64,000 nucleotides of DNA, from the NCBI GenBank assembly GCA_030063045.1, contig JAQSEB010000029.1:1302001-1366000 (forward strand), read 5' to 3'. Source of the DNA: Pratylenchus scribneri (Eukaryota > Nematoda > Chromadorea > Rhabditida > Pratylenchidae). Positions 39,656 to 52,085 of this stretch are shown here, in pieces. Within the stretch, counting starts at the first letter, position 1; every line of letters starts with the position of its first letter. A program made the position numbers and the translations under genes. The notes beneath the pieces are model-generated. The model was not told the DNA's origin. It made no database searches and was given only the letters and a program-made list of their open reading frames with translations.

Positions 39656-42144
39656 TCAAATTCGCTTTCTACTGAAATCTTCCACAATTCCACTGTTCCG
39701 TTTATCGGTTTGACTGAAGTACAAATAGCCACGATAAATGATAGCAATGCCAGTCCACGTGGAAAATAGGGAAATGCCAACCCAATGCTAGAAATTTAAA
39801 TTCAATATATTTAAATTTATTAATAAAAATGCCGGACCTTATCCGACCAATGTTGACCATATGCGATTTGAGACCAAATTTGGGCAAACAAAATGAAAAG
39901 ACACAGAATGGCACGTGTTTCGGCTGCCATTGCCCGGTCGGAGGGTTTAAGCCAATATAACTAAAAAAATGGAAGGAAATTATAATAATGCGAATCTTAT
40001 TTACCGCATGAGCGCTGATTACTTGGGAGCAAATGAAAAGAAGTCCCATAAGTTTGCCACAAAACTCATGACTGTAATCCAATTTAATTCGAACCTGAAA
40101 TAAATTTGAATTAAAGAAGAAAATATTAATTTTCCAAATAAAAAATTGTTGTATTTATCTATATTTTTTCGTGTGTCAGTAACATTTTTTGGGGCCATAA
40201 ACTTGGCCAAAAAATAAAATATGGAGGTTTAGGATTAGATTTCTGCCTATTTTCTTAAAATAATTAATTAAGCTTTCTTCCTAACTTTTAATTCCGCCTC
40301 ATATTTTTGTAAAAATTTTTGGAAAAAATAACATAACATTTGTTTCATTAAATCAAACCAATTCCTCTCTATCCCTATTCATTTTTTGAAAAAATATTTT
40401 AATAAAAACACTACCCAATAAATATGCTTAACAATCATATAAACAGCCAAAATATTGGAAATTGATTTATTCAAACAATTTATAGTCAAATGGATTCCAA
40501 ATGAAGTCAACAAAATAGGGTTTCAGAAAACAATAAATGGAAGGGATTTGAGGAAAGGAAAAACAATATTATACATCAATAAAAAAATCAATTTTATTTG
40601 CTTGTATGATATATTTAGCGGGATTAGATTTTGGATTAAGGTCATACTATTAGGTAGAATAGGCTTTAAAAAAGGAAATCGATTTGAACAAATTTATAAG
40701 GCCAGAAAATGTTGATTTTAAACCACAAAAGTTATTGATAAATTTAATGATTTTATGAATAAATTAATTGGAATCCATTTAATAGTGGCTATTGGCTAAT
40801 TTTGTTTGGAAGTGGGACCTGTCTATGAAGCAGCCATTCCGGTGCCAACACCCAAGCCAGTCCAATTGTTATGGCCGCAATTGTATCACATTGATACAGA
40901 ATATTGCCCCAACGATTCTCACGATACAATTTGTCACCTTCACGAAGAATTTTAAATTTAAAATTGTCTCAATATGACTAGAGGGCATTTCTTTCAATAC
41001 TACCGATACCGACGATTGAGTATTATTGGCTTTAATTTTTGTTCCATAACTCAACGAGACAATTACCAATTTAAAATTGCAATATACCATTTTAAAGCCC
41101 AAAATGTCCTCTCAAAAGTGGATTATGAAATTTACAGAAATCCGCTTTAATTTAAATTACATGCCTTTGAGTGTAATAAAGTCCAATTTTTGAGTATTTT
41201 AAGAAAAGTAGTTTTTTAATTTATTAATTTTTCAAAAAAAAAAAAAATAAGTAGGCCACTTTTTAAAGGATATTTAGGGTTTTCAAACGGCATATCGCCT
41301 TTCGGAATTAGCTATTTCCTTAATGAACTATGGCCAAAAGAAATGATTAGATACTTAATTGGCAGTACTCAATGGTATACTTATGCAGTTTGGGTCTTTT
41401 TTTTTTGTTGATAAGGGAAAAGGTTACCCTTTCATTAGGATTAGGGTTAAGGTCATTAGGGGTTACCGTAGAGATATCCTATCCCTGAATGAACCCTTTT
41501 GGACCCTAACCCTAATCCCAATGACCCAAAGGGAGGATCTTTACTTTTTGCCTTCTTAAATCTCAACAAAAAGGGTACGTACCCAAATGGCATAAGTACT
41601 GTACTCAATCGTCCTATTTTGCCTCTAGAGTCTAGACTTTAGACGTACCTGTCGTCCATTTAGTAACAATGAGTAGTAAAAATGAGATGAGTGCAGTCCC
41701 AATACCAAAGTAAATCAAAATTCGAAGTAAAGCTGCAAATAAACAATATCTCTCGAGTGGATATTCATTCAAACTTGGCTGAATAAGTTCAGGATGGACT
41801 GCGCGGCTGTGGATGAAAAGGAATGAGCAGAGAATGCCGGAAAGCAGACGAAGCACAAGACATCCCGTCTTCACTTCCATTGGACTGTTCATGGAGCTGG
41901 AATGCCAAACAAGGAAAGTGGATGCCAACAATTGGCCACCGATACATCGTAACAAATGCCAATGCACTCCATCCGTTGATCTTTGCTTTGGATTTAATGG
42001 GAATTTTATGTGACAATTTATATGAATTACCAGAAGAAAATCGCCCACAAAATGCGGTGAAAAGAAGAGTAAAATGCCCGCAATGAAGTAAATAATAAAA
42101 TCCAAAAGGAATAATTTGCCGAGAATTCGAAACATTGTGGACAT
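39656..42144 (-). CDS. Multi-span membrane protein built of two similar four-helix halves
   Basis: Exons, 5' to 3': 42144-42031, 41985-41649, 40937-40819, 40094-40005, 39960-39838, 39787-39656. Donors and acceptors fit and all phases agree, giving 304 residues. Four hydrophobic segments occur in residues ~1-150 (FIIYFIAGILLFFSPHFVG, LLRCIGGQLLASTFLVW, VLRLLSGILCSFLFI, LIYFGIGTALISFLLLIV). A similar set follows in the second half (IAAITIGLAWVLAPEWLL, KLMGLLFICSQVISAHA, AILCLFILFAQIWSQIA, GISLFSTWTGIAIIYRGY). The segments align in order, suggesting internal duplication or fusion. I do not recognise the family. Alternatively the two halves are separate tandem genes and the 41,648-40,938 intron is an intergenic gap. 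Confidence 0.6.
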
Positions 42145-42659
42145 TTTTCTAGCTGAATATATATAAATTTTAAAAAGTCAATATAGTCGGAGCAAATTAT
42201 GCATTTAAGTTGAAAGGAAAGATAAGATCTCTTTTACCACTGAATGGAATGGGAATAATTTTACAACATTCATGGGGGATTTTTATCGACTTTTGTGCAT
42301 TTCTGTCGGTCAATTTTGCGATTGATTCACCTAGCACAACCAATAAATCGGGGGTTGTCGACTCGTATGGTTGAACTTAGAAATTGAACAGTCGAACAGA
42401 GAGAAAAATGCGCAAAATCGAAGGATACAATAGCATATATGCCCTCAATGACAATTCTCTGTTGCGCATCCTGTGATGACCTCGAATTGAACTTTTTCTC
42501 TTATTCCAACTTGCAATTGTGCTCCAAGATTAAATGTGGTGTGGCTAGTAAAAATTGTTTGTAAAAAAAGACCGATGATGAATTATTTGCCTAAAATTTG
42601 AAAATTGAAATGTTTGGAAATTTGGAAATATTTCAAAATTAGATATAACAAAAAGAAAC

Positions 42660-43795
42660 CCTCTTTGAGATTTTATTTCCGGAAAGTTTTTCGAAAGTTT
42701 TTATTTTGATTTTGTTTCCGGAAAGTTTTAATTCTGATTTCTTTCCGGAAAGTTTTAATTCTGATTTCTTTCCGGAATAAGTTTTAATTCTGATTTCTTT
42801 CCGGAAAGTTTTAATTCTGATTTCTCTCCGGAATAAGTTTTAATTCTGATTTCTTTCCGGAAAGTTTTAATTCTGATTTCTTTCCGGAAAGTTTTAATTC
42901 TGATTTCTTTCCGGAAAGTTTTAATTCTGATTTCTTTCCGGAATAAGTTTTAATTCTGATTTCTTTCCGGAAAGTTTTAATTCTGATTTCTTTCCGGAAT
43001 AAGTTTTAATTCTGATTTCTTTCCGGAATAAGTTTTAATTCTGATTTCTTTCCGGAATAAGTTTTAATTCTGATTTCTTTCCGGAAAGTTTTAATTCTGA
43101 TTTCTTTCCGGAATAAGTTTTAATTCTGATTTCTTTCCGGAATAAGTTTTAATTCTGATTTCTTTCCGGAATAAGTTTTAATTCTGATTTCTTTCCGGAA
43201 TAAGTTTTAATTCTGATTTCTTTCCGGAAAGTTTTAATTCTGATTTCTTTCCGGAAAGTTTTAAATCTGATTTCTTTCCGGAAAGTTTTAATTCTGATTT
43301 CTTTCCGGAAAGTTTTAATTCTGATTTTTTTCTGGAATAAGTTTTAATTCTGATTTCTTTCCGGAAAGTTTTAATTCTGATTTCTTTCCGGAAAGTTTTA
43401 ATTCTGATTTCTTTCCGGAAAGTTTTAATTCTGATTTCTTTCCGGAAAGTTTTAATTCTGATTTCTTTCCGGAAAGTTTTAATTCTGATTTCTTTCCGGA
43501 ATAAGTTTTAATTCTGATTTCTTTCCGGAAAGTATTAATTCTGATTTCTTTCCGGAAAGTTTTAATTCTGATTTTGTTCCGGAAAGTTTTAATTCTGATT
43601 TTGTTCCGGAAAGTTTTAATTCTGATTTCTTTCCGGAATAAGTTTTAATTCTGATTTCTTTCCGGAAAGTATTAATTCTGATTTCTTTCCGGAAAGTTTT
43701 AATTCTGATTTTGTTCCGGAAAGTTTTAATTCTGATTTTGTTCCGGAAAGTTTTAATTCTGATTTCTTTCCGGAAAGTTTTAATTCTGATTTTAA
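42660..43795 (-). repeat. 27-bp satellite array (TTCCGGAA-containing), orientation 2
   Basis: About 41 units, the complement of the 35.5 kb array (AGTTTTAATTCTGATTTCTT plus TCCGGAA). The two arrays are inverted about a 6.1 kb interval holding two complete genes. The 500 bases before it (42,145-42,660) contain nothing identifiable beyond probable 5' flank of the membrane-protein gene. Confidence 0.95.
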
Positions 43796-44148
43796 TCCCT
43801 TATTAAATTCAAGCGCCTTCTTTCATTAAATAAAATAAAATAAAATAAAATACATTTCCTATTTCTTTTTTTTCTTGGAAATAATTCAGAATCGGAACTG
43901 ATTTAAAGTTTAAACATTTTTTTAATATATTTTTTATTGCTATTTCCTAACATTTTTTTAATGTATTTTTTATTGCTATTTCCTATTGCCTTTACCTTTC
44001 TTTGCCACAATTAAATATTGAGTTCTAAAATTTATTATTCGAACACTTTTTATAAAATCTAAATCTAAAAAAATGAAAAAATATTCTTTTTTTTATAAAA
44101 TTTTCAGAATACTCTATTTTTGAATTATATGTTTATGGTTTCAATCCT

Positions 44149-47100
44149 ATGCAAAAGAAAAATCGACAAGAAGAGGGACAGCAGCATTCGTTATTAATTT
44201 CGCCGCCAACTGCAGTTAGTGATCAGCAACAGGAAACACTTCAAAAAACGCTCCAATCTTATGCTCGAAAACTACAAAATGCGCCGATACCAAATGAGAA
44301 AGCAGCCAAAGGAATCCTGAAAATCACGTATAAAAATTTCCCAAAATTTACCCTAATTAATGAATTCATAAATTCATAGGCCGCAATTGTTGGAAATTTA
44401 TGAAGCAAAATTGTTGGACAATATTGAATTGAGCTTCCGTACTAATGTTGAGCAAGAACTTTGGAAGGCATGTTTTTATACATCGATTGAAGCATTGAGG
44501 AAACAAGCAGGAAGTGGAGGCCTTCATTCCAAAATGTTCAAAGAATTTTTGAATCAATTCATTGAACAGGTTTAAATCAGAAAATTTGAAAATGTTTAAT
44601 AAAATATTTTAAGGCAATTAACTTTTATGAAGAATTGTTGAAGAAATATGAGCAGAAATTTGAATTTAATCTGAAAAATGCCACATTTCAATGCATAGTT
44701 TTTGAGGAAAATCGGCTTTCGGCAGTGGAAGAAGAATTGTCCAATGCAATTATTATGGATGATGGAGGATTATTGCCGCAAATTAACAAGGTTAAAATCA
44801 GGAATAACTAAAAATATATTTTATTATAAAACTTCAGCATGTTTTACGTTCAATTCAACGCCATCTAATTTATATGGGCGATTTGCAACGTTATCGAATT
44901 CAAATTCAAAATGAGGATCAGCAGGGGAATAATACATATTCCCCGGCAAAAAAGTATTTTTGAGTTGTCGAAATTAATCCTCTCATAAATTTAAGGTTTT
45001 ACCAACAAGCTTATTTGATGGAGACCGCCAATGGATGGCCATTGAATCAATTGGCTGTTGTTGCCAGTTATGAGGTTTTTAAAATTATTTAAAAATATTA
45101 ATACTTAATAATTTTTAGAAAAATTGGATCGATATTCTCTTTTTTTATGCCCGTTCACTTTCTGTGCCAATTCCATTCAATTCGGCGCGGGAATCTTTGG
45201 AAATTGCATTGAACAGTTTGAGAAGACCGGTAAAATATATTTTTTTAATATAAAATTACAATTCAAATTTTAAGTCAAACACTTTTGAGAATTTGATTTG
45301 GGATTTGTTGGGCAAAGCACAAAAGAAAAATGAAAAATCGGAGAAGAAAATTGACTTCAAGGGCCCATATATGGACATTTTATGGAATAAAAATGGAAAA
45401 AATGCGCCAAAAAATTATGAAGAAAAATGGACTCATCCAAACAATCGAACAGAGAAGCAACCGGAAAATGAAGGAATTGATGGAAAAATGGAGGCCAAAC
45501 AAATGAAAAATATTATTGAGGAAATGTTCAACAATGGAGAAGATGGAAAAAATGTAAATTTTATTTTAATTTTTAATTAATTTAATTTCAATTTTTAAAT
45601 AATTTTTTTTCAGCATCAAAAGAAGGCAATTGGCCATTTACTTCATTGTGCCGGAATGCTAATTTCGCATATTGGCATTGAAAATTTCAAGAAAAGTTCA
45701 AAAATTGGATTGATGGAATTGGAACAATTTATTGTGAAAAATGAAGCAATTTTGAGTCCAATGAAAATTTTGAAATTAATTTTTCTCTTCACATTCTCAT
45801 TTCATACCACTAAAACAGGTTTACATAAATTATGAAATTAATATTTAATTTTTTTTTCAAATAAAGGTGCATCAAAAACACTGTTGGAAGAACAAAAGAA
45901 GAAATGTGTGGAAATTTTATTTTCAATTTATGGAATTCTTGAAATTATTTCCAGTGATTTGGACAAAATTGGATTATTCCTTTTGTCGGGAAGACCCACA
46001 AAAAAGGTTTCCAAAACTATTTATTTTAATTAGTTTTAAAATTTAAGATTCATCGTCTGCTTCCATCATTAACATTTCTTAATTTTTGGTTCCACAAAAA
46101 TTGTGCCAATTTTCATAATTTACTATTGAATATCAATGATTCGATTTTGAAACAATTTTGCAATTTTTCAAACAAATTATTGGAATTACGTCAACAAGGG
46201 GAATTAGCAGAATGCTCCATTGATTTAGAGGAGGACAAAAAATCGGGTAAATTTTATTTAATTAATTTTTAATATATTTTTCAGAATATTTTGCATTAAT
46301 TTTGCCTGAATTTCTTCTACTTTCTCCATATTTCGATGTTCTACCAAAGCAACCAAATCCAATTTATATTTCCAAATTTATTGATGGGAAAAACATCGAT
46401 GGAAAAGATCGGGTATTACGAATTTAATTCAATAAATAAATTTTCAAATTAAAATTTCAGCAATTTCTCGCTGTTCAAGCTCGATTTGGATTAAATTTGC
46501 ATTTAGCTGAGCAATTGGCAAAAAATGAACATTTTGGATTTATTGAAATTAAAAATGGTCAATTTCATTCAATTGATCGGCAAATTGGTAAGAAAAATTC
46601 TTTTAAAAAAATTGTTTTAATTAAAAGCATGAAAACACATTTTAATCGATAACACATTTTTTAGACAAAAACACATTTTTCTTAGTCGAAAACACATTTT
46701 TCTTAGTCGAAAACACATTTTTCTTAGTCGAAAACACATTTTTTAGTCGAAAACACATTTTTAATCAAAAACACATTTTTTAGTCGAAACACATTTTAAT
46801 CTAAAATAAATTTTTCTTAGTCGAAAACACATTTTAATCTAAAACACATTTTTTAGTCGAAACACATTTTAATCTAAAATACATTTTTTTTAATCGAAAA
46901 ACATTTTAATCTAAAACACATTTTCCTTACAATAATCAATATTTTTACAGTCGAAAATAATGAACCGTTGCTTAAAAATGAGGAGAATGATGAAGAGGAA
47001 ATGTTGGATTTTAATGAATTGTGTTTGGACAATGATAACAATAAAACAAATGAACAAAAAATTACAGATGAATTCGAGCTGAAAAGGGTGGGTGAACTTT

Positions 47101-48093
47101 TGCAGATTTGTTCCTATTGAAAAAAAATATTTTTTAGCAATTGCTCAACGAGGAACAACAATCATTTTCGCATCGATGGATTGTGGAAGTGCAACCAAAA
47201 TATTTGGGTAGATTATTTATTTTTTAATGTAATCATTTAAATTCATTTAGTTCCCGATACAAACACATTCATTGACTATTTGAAGGAAATTCAGCAATTG
47301 GTCCAATCGAATTTGTTCACGTTGCTCGTTCCAACAATTGGTATACTTTTTTGATCATTTTAATAATATTTCCCATAACATTTTTTCCAGTTATCAATGA
47401 ATTGAACAGTTTAATGTTGGGCGTCCCAATTGCTGGTGTTACCATCCTTCCCCGGGCAATACTTAATCCAAAGGGATCAAAAGAGGATTTCCTTATGGAA
47501 ATGGCCAAAACTGCGATTAAATGGCTTCGTGATGCGTCGGATAAACGGACCCAAAATATGCGAACAGTGACCAGCAATGGGAATATTCTTCAATTGAGTT
47601 TTGCAACGGAAAGTGCCGAAATTGGGAAAAAGGTGGGTTAAAAAATTTAAAAAAATATTTTAAATTTATTTTTTTGAAGAGATCAAATGATGACCGAATT
47701 TTGTCGGTTTGCATCAATTTGTGCCGAAATTTGGAGAAGGCTGGCACCACGCATTCCAAAACCTCCCAACACCAAACCCAGCTGGAAAGAATTGTTGTGC
47801 TGCTCACCGAGGTTTCAAAATTGGGGGAATTTTGCCTTTTAATTGATCCAAAATTTTTAAATTATTTTTATTTTTTGATAAAATATTTTTTTTAATTTTA
47901 ACCAATTTTAAAGAGGTTCCCAATTAAAAGCATTATTCAATATTCAATCCATTAATCCACAATTTTTTAGGATCGTGGATTGAGTGCCAAAGCATTGTCG
48001 GAACGAATCCCCGTCCGAACAATACCAAATTTTACAAAATGGGCATTGAAAGAAGAAAGGACTGATTCGGTTGCGGTTGGCGAATCAAAATGA
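44149..48093 (+). CDS. smg-6: SMG-6-like NMD endonuclease (EST1 domain + PIN domain), 18 exons
   Basis: Exons: 44149-44327, 44380-44569, 44614-44790, 44838-44953, 44996-45074, 45119-45229, 45275-45553, 45614-45818, 45867-46006, 46048-46246, 46285-46412, 46461-46587, 46951-47087, 47138-47207, 47251-47340, 47391-47632, 47680-47811, 47971-48093. The phases sum to 907 residues. The EST1/14-3-3-like part shows SIQRHLIYMGDLQRYR and ETANGWPLNQLAVVASYE. The C-terminal PIN domain shows VPDTNTFIDYL, LVPTIVINEL, NDDRILSVCINLC and LLTEDRGLSAKALSERIPVR, with acidic residues at all three expected catalytic positions, which favours SMG-6 over SMG-5. It would cut mRNAs with premature stops. The frame is open upstream of the ATG to an acceptor near 44,107, so an additional 5' exon or a spliced leader is possible. 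Confidence 0.88.
46625..46935 (+). repeat. Intronic minisatellite in smg-6-like gene
   Basis: About 14 imperfect units built on AGTCGAAAACACATTTTTCT (also AATCTAAAACACATTTT) fill the intron between exons 12 and 13. Confidence 0.85.
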
Positions 48094-48936
48094 AGGAAAA
48101 GAATATTTGAAAATACTTATTCTTTAAGTCATGATATATTTTGTATCATATTTATTTCATTAAATTCAACGGATTAAAAATTTTTTACAGCAATCTAATT
48201 AATTTCCATGTAAATTGTTGGCATTCTAGTTCGAAGATTAAGCGATCCCCTTTTCTCTTCAAGCTCGAAAGCCACCATCATCTTCTGTGGTCCTCGTCTT
48301 TAAAAAACCACCACCATCGTCTTCCGGTGGTCTTCATCTTTAAAAAACCACAATCATCCTAATACAAATTTGTGGTTTCATCCTATTAAAAACGAAGAAT
48401 GCTGAAGAAGATGATGATGAGAATGCTGAAGATGATGATGTGGATGATGATGAGAATGCTGAAGATGATGATGAGGATGATGTGAGAATGCTGAAGAAGA
48501 TGATGAAGATCTTCTTCTTCATCATCATCATCTTCCTCATCTTCATCCCCTTCCTCATACTCATAGGGACAATCTGCATTAGTACCGAAAAAGCTAGCAT
48601 TTTCTTTGTAGAGGTGTGGATGTTTTGGGTACCAAAATATCACACACAGAGGAGGAAAAAAAACAAATGGAAATGTAAACTCCTCATTTTCTTAAAAAAC
48701 CATCATCGACAGTCGCCTCCCACCATCCTTTTTTCCTTACATCCTCTAAATTCCATTATTTATATTACCAAGAATTTAGAAAAATATCCAATTCATTTAA
48801 TAAACAGATGAAGCATAAATGACATTTATTTAAATAGAAAAGAATTTATTTATGATGTGTTTATCCCAACATTATTAAATTATATTTATTTTTTCCTTTC
48901 ATTTCTTTTTTAACTGCACTTTGTCCTCATATCGAT
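48094..48936. repeat. Low-complexity intergenic region
   Basis: 48,240-48,360 holds two copies of TCTTTAAAAAACCACCACCA-type sequence. 48,395-48,560 is GATGATGAT/GAAGAA-rich and then its complement (CATCATCATCTTCCTC), forming an imperfect inverted pair. Open frames here are low-complexity by-products. Confidence 0.6.
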
Positions 48937-49191
48937 TCATTGTTGTCCGCCTTGTTGATCACGATTGCGGCGGCGTTCATTGCGTCGAGCCCTCTCCTCG
49001 CGCCCTTGTCGGCGGCGTTCTTCCAGCCTTTGCCTTTGCTCAGCTTCTTGCCGCCCCACTTCATTTTGCAGTTGCGCCAATTGACGTTCTCGTTCAGCCA
49101 CTTCATTCAATTGTTGCTGCAATTCTACCATACGTTGCCCATATTCTTGCAATTGGCGTTGAAATTCCCGTTCTCGCTCCGATTCTGACAT
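48937..49191 (-). CDS. 84-residue coiled-coil protein, copy 1
   Basis: Intronless. Almost entirely a charged helix: SESEREREFQRQLQEYGQRM, then LQQQLNEVAERERQLAQLQN, and an Arg-rich tail ending RNRDQQGGQQ. A homologous gene of equal length lies divergently at 49,974-50,228, ending RNRDQQQGGGQ. No known family. The tail is basic enough to bind nucleic acid. The 780-base gap between them carries no other feature I recognise. Confidence 0.6.
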   Translation of the reverse strand: MSESEREREFQRQLQEYGQRMVELQQQLNEVAERERQLAQLQNEVGRQEAEQRQRLEERRRQGREERARRNERRRNRDQQGGQQ

Positions 49192-49973
49192 TTTTATATC
49201 TTAGCTGAAAGAGAATTTAAATTTATTTGGAAGAATGAAATTTTAAAAATGCAAATGAAATAAAAATGGGAATTGAGGTTTGATCAATTTTAATGGAATT
49301 GAAATTGAAAATAATTTGGAATGGAACGGAATGCTTTTTGTTTTCTGTTTATTTTTCGCATTTCTGTCGCTGATTCACACATTAATTCATTTTAAATTCA
49401 ATCCCCCATACATTTAATGATTCATTTTTCACTTCAATCCCATTCACAAGTGTAGTGTAATAAATAATGAATTTATCATTTTCACATTTCGTAGTAATGA
49501 ATGATGGGGAGCAATTAAAAAAAACTAAAAGCTATATTTAATTTCATTAATTCCCAATCCTCAATCCCAACAAAAAGAATCCAACTCCACTATAGATTTC
49601 CAGAAAGACCAAAATCGATAATTCTTTTTCATTAGATTCCCAATTCAATTCCCATCCTTATCCTTATCCTGTGCTGTCCCTTAAACCCTATCCTTCCTAA
49701 TCTCTAGAAGTTATGATTTTATAAAAGGAAACAAAATTGTAGGTATTTTGGATTGTAGATCTTTTTATATCCCATAATCCCAAACAATTAGACTCTCTTG
49801 TCATTATTATTAATTTAACGAAAGAATATATATTATTAGGAATAAACAAACAAAATATTTTCCAACCCAAACTCGCGTAATCTATTTCATTTAATTTTGT
49901 TCCTAATCTTAAAACATACAATTTTCACTTCAAAATTAATTAAAATCACTTCAGCACAAAACTTGCATCAAAT

Positions 49974-50228
49974 ATGGAACGCGAACGTGACCGCGCACGG
50001 CAACAGATATTGGAACAAATGCGAGAAAATGTGGCCCAACTCGAGAACGAATTGAGGCAACGTACACAAAATGTAAGAGATTGGGAAGAAGACTTGAGAC
50101 GCCGACAAGAGGAAGTGGGACGTCGCGAGGAACAGGAACTTCGACGCCTGGAACGCAATCGCCAAAAGATAGCTCGTTGGCGCGCAAATCAACGCAATCG
50201 TGACCAACAGCAGGGTGGTGGGCAATGA
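49974..50228 (+). CDS. 84-residue coiled-coil protein, copy 2 (divergent paralogue)
   Basis: Intronless. It has MERERDRARQQILEQMREN, LENELRQRTQNVRDWEEDL, and a tail of LRRLERNRQKIARWRANQRN. Same length, same charge pattern and same Gly/Gln end as the minus-strand gene at 48.9 kb, so the pair arose by inverted duplication. Preservation of both frames despite sequence divergence argues that they are real proteins. Confidence 0.6.
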   Translation: MERERDRARQQILEQMRENVAQLENELRQRTQNVRDWEEDLRRRQEEVGRREEQELRRLERNRQKIARWRANQRNRDQQQGGGQ

Positions 50229-50364
50229 GAGGGCAGATGATGCATGAGAATGGAAGAATGAAAATAAAGATGTAAACAACAAATTATTAAAAAAATAATG
50301 TTGTCATATTTAAGCAATTGCTTTTATTTTAATTCAATTATTTAACTTTTCCCGTAATAAATTT

Positions 50365-52085
50365 AAAAAAAAATAGTTCCTATAATTTCGATTTTGGCAA
50401 ATATTTCTAAAGGTTCCTCTGATAATGTCATTTGGTTCATCTCCTCATTTGGTTCATCTCCAACATCTCCCTTCTTAAATTGCTTCTTCCTCTGATTGTT
50501 GTTTATGCAGGAACCCATTTGATTGCAGCTTGCCTTTTGCACTTGGTTCATCTCGGAGGCATTGGTCCGGTTCTTGTCGTTGTTGGATGGTTGGTTCTTT
50601 CGTGTTGTCCCAATTGGCATCCAATTGTCGTCGCATTTGGTTCTTGTGGCGATGAACATTGCATCCAAGTGATGGCACATGAACTCGATATGTTGTCGAA
50701 CCGTTGAGTTGCTCCAAAATGGTTCCTGGAAGCCAATGTTGTGTCACGATGGGTAGTTCTTGAGGAAAATTGGTTCCTTTGGACGAAACGTTGTCGGTTC
50801 CTTTTGGCGAATTCCCGATTTTGGTTCATGCTGGCGGACCTTTGATTTTGGTTCATTTCGGCCGACCCTTGTTGTCTTTGTCCCACGATGCTGCGTTTCC
50901 ATTGCCATTTTCTTGCCAACGGCTGGATGTTGAGCATTCTTCTTTGTTGTTCAGCAAAATTGTCCTTTGAACCATGTTGTCTTTGGGTTGGATCGGAGGC
51001 CAAAATTCTTTGGAAGCATTTGAAGTGCCTGGATCCATGGAATTCCCAGAAGATCATGTTGAATGTCGTTGATCAGGTTTGCTTGCCTTGGAATTGCACT
51101 TTGCATTGAAATTTTCCCATGACGGCATGATTGTTTTGTTGCAGTTCTTGGCGATGATGTTTGCATTGAATAACTTTGGCTTGCCAAGTTGTTTCCATGT
51201 TGTTTCCTTGAACATTAAAATTTGAGAAGCAGTCTCGAGCTTCATTTCGCGTTGAATGTTGTTGATGAGTACTTGGACTCGAATAAAATCTGCTGGATCG
51301 TCGTTGATCATGGTTGCATTGTTTTTGTTGCTGGCCTTTGGATCCCTGGTGACCGTTGCTGCCAAACAAAATTCAAATGTTTGATCGTCTTCCTTCGTAG
51401 TTGAATTGTGCTTGGCCTTTGGATCGTCATTGACCGTTGCTGCCACACCATCACAGTAATACATGGGGTCGTAGTCTTTGTCCATTGTTGAATTGTGGTT
51501 GGCCTTTGGATCGTCGTTGACCATTGCTTCCATACCATTTGCATTTGGACTGATGGTGATTGCATTTGACTGGAATTGCTGTCATTTTTGTTGGCAAACT
51601 GATGCGATATGTCCTTTCTTTTGACAGTTGTAGCATGTTGCCTCTTTGAATTTGCAATCCATCGTTGAATGATTTGACTTGCCGCATGATTTGCATGGAG
51701 TTCTTTTGAGTCGCAATGAACCGTTGTCGGAAGAACTGTTGTCTGATGGTTCTTCTCCCCGTGCATTTGGTTCCTTTGTGCCAGCGGCACGATATGGTTC
51801 TTTGTGCGTTGTCGTTGTTGGTTCCTGCCCTTCTTTTTGCTCTTCTCCCTCCATTGTTGAGGTTTGGCGTGAATTGCATTCGTTGCGGCCCTGTTGTTTG
51901 AAGTTGCCAATGAGTTTGCACTGTCCCGAATGAGTTGGAAGGCACGGCATTCTTCAGCAAGGGTTGCCAATTTGAGCTCTTTGTTGTCTTTGTGGGCATT
52001 TTCCAAGAGTTGTAGACATCGTTGTCGAAGATCATGGAAGTTGTCGTGGAGGCCGACAATCGCGATCATGCACTTGTAGAAGCGC
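50365..52085 (-). pseudogene. Decayed, internally deleted Gypsy-type LTR retroelement (gag-pol remnant)
   Basis: In order on the minus strand: a gag helical segment (LRQRCLQLLENAHKDNKELK, LATLAEECRAFQLIRD), two CCHC zinc knuckles (CKSCGKSNHSTMDC, CYNCQKKGHIASVC), a protease-like stretch where the catalytic DTG position reads ETAS, LLGIPWIQALQ of the protease-RT linker, and a distal integrase end (WLPGTILEQLNGSTTYRV, HKNQMRRQ). Reverse transcriptase, RNase H and the integrase core are missing and the frame changes several times. No LTRs were recognised. It abuts a MULE-type gene at ~52,085. Confidence 0.75.

Noticed and set aside
41389..41530. Telomere-like GGTTAGGG/CCCTAACCC phrases
   Set aside because: Only a few scattered imperfect units in inverted form; not a telomere tract.
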